64,000 bases of DNA from assembly GCA_964017155.1 (NCBI GenBank), contig OZ024854.1, forward strand, positions 18,037,555-18,101,554. The letters run 5' to 3'. The translations under genes and the position numbers were made by a program. The notes under the pieces were generated by a model. That model worked only from the letters and a program-made list of their open reading frames with translations. It was not told the origin of the DNA and did no database searches. Positions 56,574 to 64,000 of this stretch are shown piece by piece. Each line of letters opens with the position of its first letter. Position 1 is the first letter of the stretch. The stretch comes from Oasisia sp. SBJ-2009. Lineage: Eukaryota; Annelida; Polychaeta; Sabellida; Siboglinidae.

Positions 56574-59429
56574 CTTTGAAACAGAGCAGCTCTCAATACA
56601 CGGCCCAAACAGATGCTACAAATATGTGGCAGCACCAGAGTGCTATCAAAACATCCATTAAAATGTCTGATCTGATACACTCTTAACTATTCCTTGGAAA
56701 TTTCCGACACATAACAAGTTTATACTGTAATGTTATGATCAATGGAAAACGTATGGGAAATAACACAAGCATTGATATTTATAATATTTTATTTTAAAAC
56801 TGAACAACATTTTCACCATATAGCTGACATGATAACTGAAAGTAAAGGTCATCGCCATGTATGTCTCAGAGATTATAGTTTGGTCAGTCGTTGGGAAAGG
56901 AAATATTTATAAGCATAAATATTTATACACAGCCCATACAGATGCTACAAATAGGTTGCAGCACTAGTGCTATCAAAACATCCATTAAAATGCCTGGTCT
57001 AATATGTTCTTACCTATTCCTTGGAATTTTCCCACACATAACAAGTTTATACTGTAATATTACAATCAACGAAATACATAGGGGAAATAACACAGGCATT
57101 GATATTTCTAATAGTTTAAAACTGAACAACATTTTCACCATATAGCTGATATGACAACTGGAAGCAAAGGTCATTGCCATGTATGTCTCAGAGATTATAG
57201 TTTGGTCAGTCATTGGGAAAGCAAATATTTATAATTATTAAATGTATTGACAGCCTCTGTAAGTGTGCTGGAATTCATTATTTCTTCTGTTCGTGACTTC
57301 TAACCCCAAAAGTTGGTATGTCTGTTGGATCATTATGTTAAAACATGTGAATATGTGGGTCAAGGTCAGTGATTTCACACCTGGCAGAATTCTGATACAT
57401 GATAATATCAGATTGCAAACAAAGCCATGATCGTGACCACAGTCACCACACCCACACTTGGAGTTGGTAAAGCAAATCAAACAACAGAAAGGCGAGATGT
57501 ACATGAAATGCAGTAACATACCTGTGTGTCTTAGATCTTCACAGATTTCATCGTCGAACTCTTTCCCATAAATAGATGCACCTCCTCTCCCTGTGGTGTA
57601 GTTGAGCAGAAATAACAAAATGCCACAATTAAATTATGATGATATGGAATCAACAAACAATTACCATAATTTGCTCATTAAAGGGAATAGAAACAAGGCA
57701 TCACCTAAAAAGAAATTTCCATATATACATAAAGATTGAATATGTACGTAACATTTGACAACATTTAAAAAATAAATAAAAATACATTTGTGGTATAAAT
57801 TTGGGTTTTAAATCCGTCAACACAGCGACTCGTATATCGACTGATATCGTGGCGTCAAAGATAACGCATACTGATCCTTTCTATGTATGCAGAGCATGTT
57901 TATAAAGATAATTTTTGTGTCGAATGGAGCATCATAGTAAATTGGTGTGCAATATACCAATGTAATGCAAACACTAGTCATCACAGGGAACAAATATTTA
58001 TGTTGCGGTTCCACACGAATCAAATTTTGCTACGACATTGAAGCGAGAAGTTTTGCGGAGGCCTAACTGTCATTGACTGAGCATCGGGTTTGCCACTGGC
58101 TTCAGCTGGTTTTCTGAGTAATTGTATCAATTGCTGATATGGAAGATAATCCATGCAGGGAGACATACATTACAAACATTGAACATGTAACCATACATGT
58201 GGAATATATCATGGGGGCTGTAATCGATACAATTACCTTGAAAATGAGCCAAAGGCGACAGCAATCTCGAAGCTCAGACAGGTCCATGATTATAACTTTT
58301 ATCATTTTTACGAATGTCGTACTTGATAAAGCAAGTCACTGTGCCCTTGATTAGAAGTGAGATTTTGAACTGAGGGAGGCATTTTACTGACACTGAACTT
58401 GAACTGAGTATACTGAGTTACTGACCAGTGGCGGTTGGGTCACCGGTCTGTATCATGAAGTCTTGGATGATCCGGTGGAACTTCACTCCATTGTAATAGC
58501 CTCGTCGTGCCAGCTCAGCAAAATTTCGACATGTGTTTGGGGCGTGTTTCCAGTACAACTCACATACGATGTTGCCCATTCTGCAAGAAAATGTTAGCTT
58601 TGGTAAACAACTAGCCAAGTTACGGAGTGATCAGGGGTCGAAATAGTGGTAGTCCGGTAGTCCGAGGACTACCAGAAACTCGGTCGGACTACCAAAGATG
58701 ATGACAGCAGTAGTTCGATGAACTACCACCAAATTTCGAAATATTTTTCAAATTTTGTGTTTGTCATGTTATTTTGCTTAAATCTGGGCCATATGACTAC
58801 CACATATATCTGAGGAATTATAGTCGCAATGCCCCACTGCCTGAATGCCCCACGACCGGAATGCCCCAAACCTAGTCGCAATGCCCCAACAACGAAGTCG
58901 CAATGCCCCACTTTTGGTCGGAATGCCCCAGTGATTTTATTTTTATCATAACATGTTAAAACATAACATTTTATTATTGTCAAACTTATGTATATAATAT
59001 ATAATACAATAATAGACATTACAACATTACATAATTAAATGTATAATGAATAAAAAATACGTTTCGTTGATTATCTGTACATTATTGAAAGTATAACTGA
59101 ATTTATGTTTTGTCTCCGAATATTTCTCCGTATATGTTTCATCTTTGTGTGATTTGTCAAACCTATCATGAAAATTAATATCGATTCCAACAAATAGTAT
59201 TTATAGTATTCACCTTTTTCCCGACTTTATCCCAACCACTACTAATCCCTGTAATCTAAACACTGCGATGGAACGAAAAACATAAACAAATAACCGGAGC
59301 AGTGTGAACGTTGCGGGCTGCTTTATCCTCTTTCTTTTCACCTGACACCATTTCTATATATCAGTTTAATTGTATATATATGTTGATTTAATAAAAGTAA
59401 TTGTCACTTTTTGATTCACTTTTGTTTTC

Positions 59430-59474
<45 letters not shown>

Positions 59475-61232
59475 CCGCACGAAACAAGTACAACTGGAGC
59501 GCATTCAATAATGTAACAAAAAGATGTTAGTATTATATAAAATATGTTATATATATATATTGCCGCAAGATTCAATAATGTAATAAAAAAAGATGTTAGT
59601 ATTATATAAAATGTTATATATATATATACACACATATATATATATATATATATATTGCCGCAAGAAACAAGTGCAAATGGAACACATTCAGTAATCTAAC
59701 AATTATTTTTAGTATTATATAAAATATATATATATATAAACGACTACCAAGAAAGTGGGGCATTCCGTCCAAAAGTGGGGCATTGCGACTTCGCGGTTGG
59801 GGCATTGCGACTTTGAGATTGGGGCATTGCGACTGGGGCATTCAGGCAGTGGGGCATTCCGACAACATTCCTATCTGAGGACTACCAGGTTTCACAATAA
59901 AGTAGTCCTGCTGACTACCAGAAAGTTTGGAGTTATTTCTACCCCTGGTGATGCTTGGATAAAAAGGCAGTCACCCGCATTAACATTTTTTTATCCCTGG
60001 AGTCCCATCTCCACCTCCCTGGATAATTATGCTAGCAAAGTTGAATCTTAGGAATCCACGATCTCGCTTCTAAAAAAGGTAGTCTCCCACAGTAAAAATT
60101 TGAAAATTGTGTTACATTGTTTCAGTATCCCTGAGATAGGTTGCACACCCAATCGCTGCTCATGTCATGATGCAACATAATGCTAAATAAACAGAAATAA
60201 AAATCGTTCGTTGTTAGTTTTTCATCTAATTTGTTTACTTATTATCTTATGTACAGTTATTTTATAACATAATTTTGTTATCAAAAGCATACATACTGTA
60301 TAGACTTTAATTATTATTAAACAAGTAAACCTGTAAATTAATCCCAAACAGTGATGACACTTGACGGCTTCGAGCAGTGGCATTACTTAAGTTTCACCAT
60401 CCTAACTTCTCGGCGAACCCCCGCAGCCGAGCGAGAATATTTCATCGGATGTCATCGCCATAGTCTGGGATGGAGTAATCGGTGAGAAGCTGGTGTAGTA
60501 GGTTGGATCCAAACACCATCCAGCCTACTACAGTGGGAACCATCCCTGCATCTTGGGTGCTCATGACATCTAGGTATCTGGTGATGACATAAGGAGGGGG
60601 GTGACTCACTGACTCATTATGTGTTTTCAAGCCCACTGTCACAATGCCTACCTGGTAGGACAACTAGGAAACCTCAGTGCCCGCAAGATTATATCTCAAT
60701 TTTGACGATTATTATTCCCACATAAATTAATGCATCTAGGATTGTCTCATTGTATTCAATTACTATGTACAGTACACCAAGTTTTCTTAGTTGTGTTTGT
60801 GGTAATCTTCCAGTTAACTGGTCTAAATTATTAGGGCCTTTTCAAAACGTTTTTGCCATATTTTTTCGATGTGTATGACGTGTTCGGAATGTCATTCTAC
60901 AACGGGTGTGTGTAGAATGACATTCTGACGGTGTGTGTCGCCGTTTTGGTTGTCGCCGTTTTGGATTTGTCACCGTTTTGACCGATACCCATTAAAATAA
61001 CATGGGCTGAGAAACTGCCCTGGCTAGCCCTAGTTTAGAAAAACAATGTGGTCGAGCGATAATCGGGGATCAGCGACAGTTAGTAAAATGGATAGACGCA
61101 GGCTCTCGTGTTTTGTACAGTATGATTGGTAATACTACATAGCAATACAGTGAACACGGGTAATAAACCATCTTACGTTGTTTCAAACGTTACATTTGAA
61201 GGTTGCCACGATTTCGGCGGGATCCCCGACAT
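56344..61232 (-). CDS. PPIL1: PPIL1, peptidyl-prolyl cis-trans isomerase (four exons)
   Basis: Exons 61232-61177, 58580-58426, 57590-57522, 56573-56344. Total 510 bases, 169 aa plus TAG, phases consistent. PPIL1 is a nuclear cyclophilin that joins the spliceosome through SKIP/SNW1 and isomerises X-Pro bonds. Start [19 protein letters not shown] and core [82 protein letters not shown] match the family along its length. Catalytic Arg is residue 55 (FHRIIQDF), as in human PPIL1; the QFF and W...KHTIFG active-site residues are present. The C-terminus adds about three residues over human (166 aa). Single-domain, no signal peptide, no membrane segment. Confidence 0.96.
56600..57240. repeat. ~329-bp tandem duplication in PPIL1 intron 3
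   Basis: Two direct copies, about 56600-56928 and 56929-57240. Shared: AGATGCTACAAATA, GTGCTATCAAAACATCCATT, ACATAACAAGTTTATACTGT, TCTCAGAGATTATAGTTTGG. Moderately diverged. The first copy starts about 27 bases from the last exon. Confidence 0.88.
57522..57590 (-). CDS. PPIL1: PPIL1 exon 3
   Basis: Completes the split Gly; [20 protein letters not shown] then HT plus one base. Acceptor CACCACAG, donor GTATGTTAC. Confidence 0.95.
58426..58580 (-). CDS. PPIL1: PPIL1 exon 2
   Basis: Completes the split Thr; [20 protein letters not shown] ... [11 protein letters not shown] plus one base. Acceptor TTCTTGCAG, donor GTCAGTAAC. Carries the catalytic FHR motif. Confidence 0.96.
58632..59947. mobile_element. 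1.3-kb fold-back DNA transposon with GGGGCATT repeats
   Basis: Ends CAGGGGTCGAAAT and (reverse complement) CAGGGGTAGAAAT with a 5-bp target duplication GTGAT (58627-58631, 59948-59952). Inside each end lie GGTAGTCC/GGACTACC motifs. A tandem array of GCAATGCCCCA / GGAATGCCCCA follows on the left (58830-58932), and its inverted counterpart GGGGCATTGCGAC / GGGGCATTCCG on the right (59756-59862). The centre has three ~130-bp repeats (TATATATTGCCGCA(A/C)GA...AGTATTATATAAAA). The end sequence and 5-bp duplication suggest a hAT5-like non-autonomous element. No transposase. Confidence 0.8.
60442..60651 (-). other. exon-like ORF in PPIL1 intron 1, unrecognised
   Basis: After CCTACCAG (acceptor-like) a minus-strand frame of 69 codons runs to TGA. 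It begins [20 protein letters not shown] and ends [15 protein letters not shown]. The composition looks protein-like ([20 protein letters not shown]). It could be the terminal exon of a nested gene or a mobile-element remnant. It cannot splice in frame from PPIL1 exon 1, because the junction would create a stop at once. I do not recognise it. Confidence 0.25.
61177..61232 (-). CDS. PPIL1: PPIL1 exon 1 (start)
   Basis: [18 protein letters not shown] plus two bases of Thr; donor GTAAGATGG. Found by looking for the family's I.P..WQP.NV..ET start; the phase fits exon 2 exactly. Confidence 0.93.
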
Positions 61233-62457
61233 TTTGTTGTTTTATAGCGATGCCAAGTAGTTACAACGAATACTCCTTCCTAAGTTTCGTAACGCTTTCT
61301 GTTTCCGAGGTGACCTTGGTTGACCAAACCTTGCTTTATAAAAATATTTATTGTGTACATATACGAAACATTCTGCTCCCATTGGACACATCATTTATAT
61401 TATCTGATTCATAAAAAAGACAAAGAAAATGTCATCTTTTTGTTTTCCTTAGTTCTGTATAACGGATATAATGTGACATGAAATATGGTTTCCCAGCTTT
61501 TTTAATTTATATTTCAGTATGCAAAGCTCTTTAGCAATAGTAATTAATGCATTATGCGATATATTGAAGTAGTTGAAAGTATTGGGTATGAAAAACCTTC
61601 AACTGCACTTCCGAGAAGCAAGAACACCGGATCAAGGCAACATCCTAGTAGAAACCCTTAAACGTACTAAGCAGTTCAGACAAGCATTTTTGCATCACGT
61701 GATCAAAACTGTACGCCCATTTGGAGACATAAATGGAAAACAAATAAACATTTTAATACCATACATTATTGAACTTCTATATGTTAATTTAGGTGTTTTG
61801 GCAACAACACCGGAACAAGTATCGTACAAATAGGTAAAAAAATACGTAAACGAACTAGGCACCACTTCTTGTTTCAGGCGTTAAATTAAGGGCGCTGAGC
61901 GATAATAGGTTTATTATATTTTACCTTAACTTCCGCGACGTCATTTGAAATGCGTCATCACAGTAACATATATAAATGTTTAATATATTGATGATATGTC
62001 AGTAATCATACGTAAACAGTCTAATTTATCGATCTTCACATGTTCCTGTAAACTGACCCTATCTGTTCTTACTAAAGTAAAGTCTAAGGAACCTGACTAA
62101 TACACTCAGACTCGGTAGTTGCGGGTAGTACCTGTCACCTAGCCCTAGGGCCCAGGCCCAGTGCTAGACTAGGTTTCTACAGGCTGCTGTAGAATCATTA
62201 CTGTGTCAGTGTTGCCCCTACTATATGACACTATATAACAAGGTGGGCCACCTCGGCCAAACATTTGCTGAAATATACGGTAATATTTATAAGTAATGCT
62301 ATAAACATGTTTACATGCTAACTTGTCATTTCTTTCTTCACCATATGCCAGGAAATCGGTTAAAACACACTTCATATTGCACGATACTGAAGCTACCCAA
62401 CCACCTCACCCTTGTTTAGTTTACCCAGGGGAAACGCAGGTTGTGTATATTAGGTCT
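61233..62457. promoter_or_regulatory. divergent promoter region PPIL1 / TPRA1-like
   Basis: About 1.2 kb between the two start codons, so both genes probably share a bidirectional regulatory region. No TATA box or named motif stands out. An 81-codon plus-strand ORF (61588-61833) lies inside it. Confidence 0.4.
61588..61833 (+). other. small ORF between PPIL1 and TPRA1-like, unrecognised
   Basis: ATG at 61588 opens 81 codons: MKNLQLHFREARTPDQGNIL, then an Arg/Lys-rich helix-like segment (VETLKRTKQFRQAFLHHVIK) and a hydrophobic segment (INILIPYIIELLYVNLGVLA), ending VSYK before TAG. Composition is more protein-like than most chance ORFs here, but I know no homologue. GTAAAAAAAT directly follows the stop. 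Confidence 0.25.

Positions 62458-64000
<1,543 letters not shown>

Overview
The window is eukaryotic nuclear DNA from an invertebrate animal, probably marine; I cannot name the species. The reasons are short exons with GT-AG introns, animal gene families (an LRRC74-type protein with EF-hands, adiponectin receptor, PPIL1, TPRA1), very abundant micro- and minisatellites, tRNA-derived SINEs, LINE fragments and fold-back DNA transposons. The DNA is AT-rich outside coding exons.

Layout: 228-372 (-) is the first coding exon of an unrecognised gene that runs off the left edge. About 0.4-13.7 kb has no gene I can defend. It holds microsatellites, a 5'-truncated LINE with an open reverse transcriptase frame (6.0-7.6 kb), SINEs, a 21-bp minisatellite, and a diverged tandem repeat carrying three identical CTCF-like motifs (12.07-12.55 kb). 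From 41309 down to 13734 (-) runs one large gene rebuilt here from 16 exons with perfect phase continuity: an LRRC74-like protein of 787 aa (N-terminal Asp/His/Gly-rich region, acidic region, RNI-type leucine-rich repeats, two EF-hands). Its introns hold minisatellites, SINEs, a LINE 3' end and fold-back elements. Head-to-head with it, 43123-49931 (+) is a six-exon adiponectin receptor (395 aa, PAQR family) with a piggyBac-like element in intron 3. A 24-bp minisatellite and a decayed LINE follow (52.8-55.1 kb). Then 61232-56344 (-) is PPIL1, a spliceosomal cyclophilin of 169 aa in four exons, with a 1.3-kb terminal-inverted-repeat element in intron 1. Head-to-head with PPIL1, the 5' exons of a TPRA1-like seven-TM protein begin at 62458 (+) and run off the right edge.

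Most striking observation: the ~1.95-kb, 29-bp minisatellite at 13.81-15.76 kb is not anonymous. On the gene's strand each unit repeats the 3' splice site of the last LRRC74 intron plus the first 18 bases of the last exon. The terminal exon is thus preceded by about 67 tandem acceptor copies, each with a branch-point-like CTCAT about 21 nt before TTTCAG. Using any upstream copy would still finish the second EF-hand loop (Glu at position 12) but replace the last ~25 residues with a short repeat-coded tail.

The genes look like ordinary independent animal genes in two divergent pairs (LRRC74/ADIPOR and PPIL1/TPRA1), not a co-functional cluster. All exon models come from reading splice sites and frames by eye, with no transcript data.
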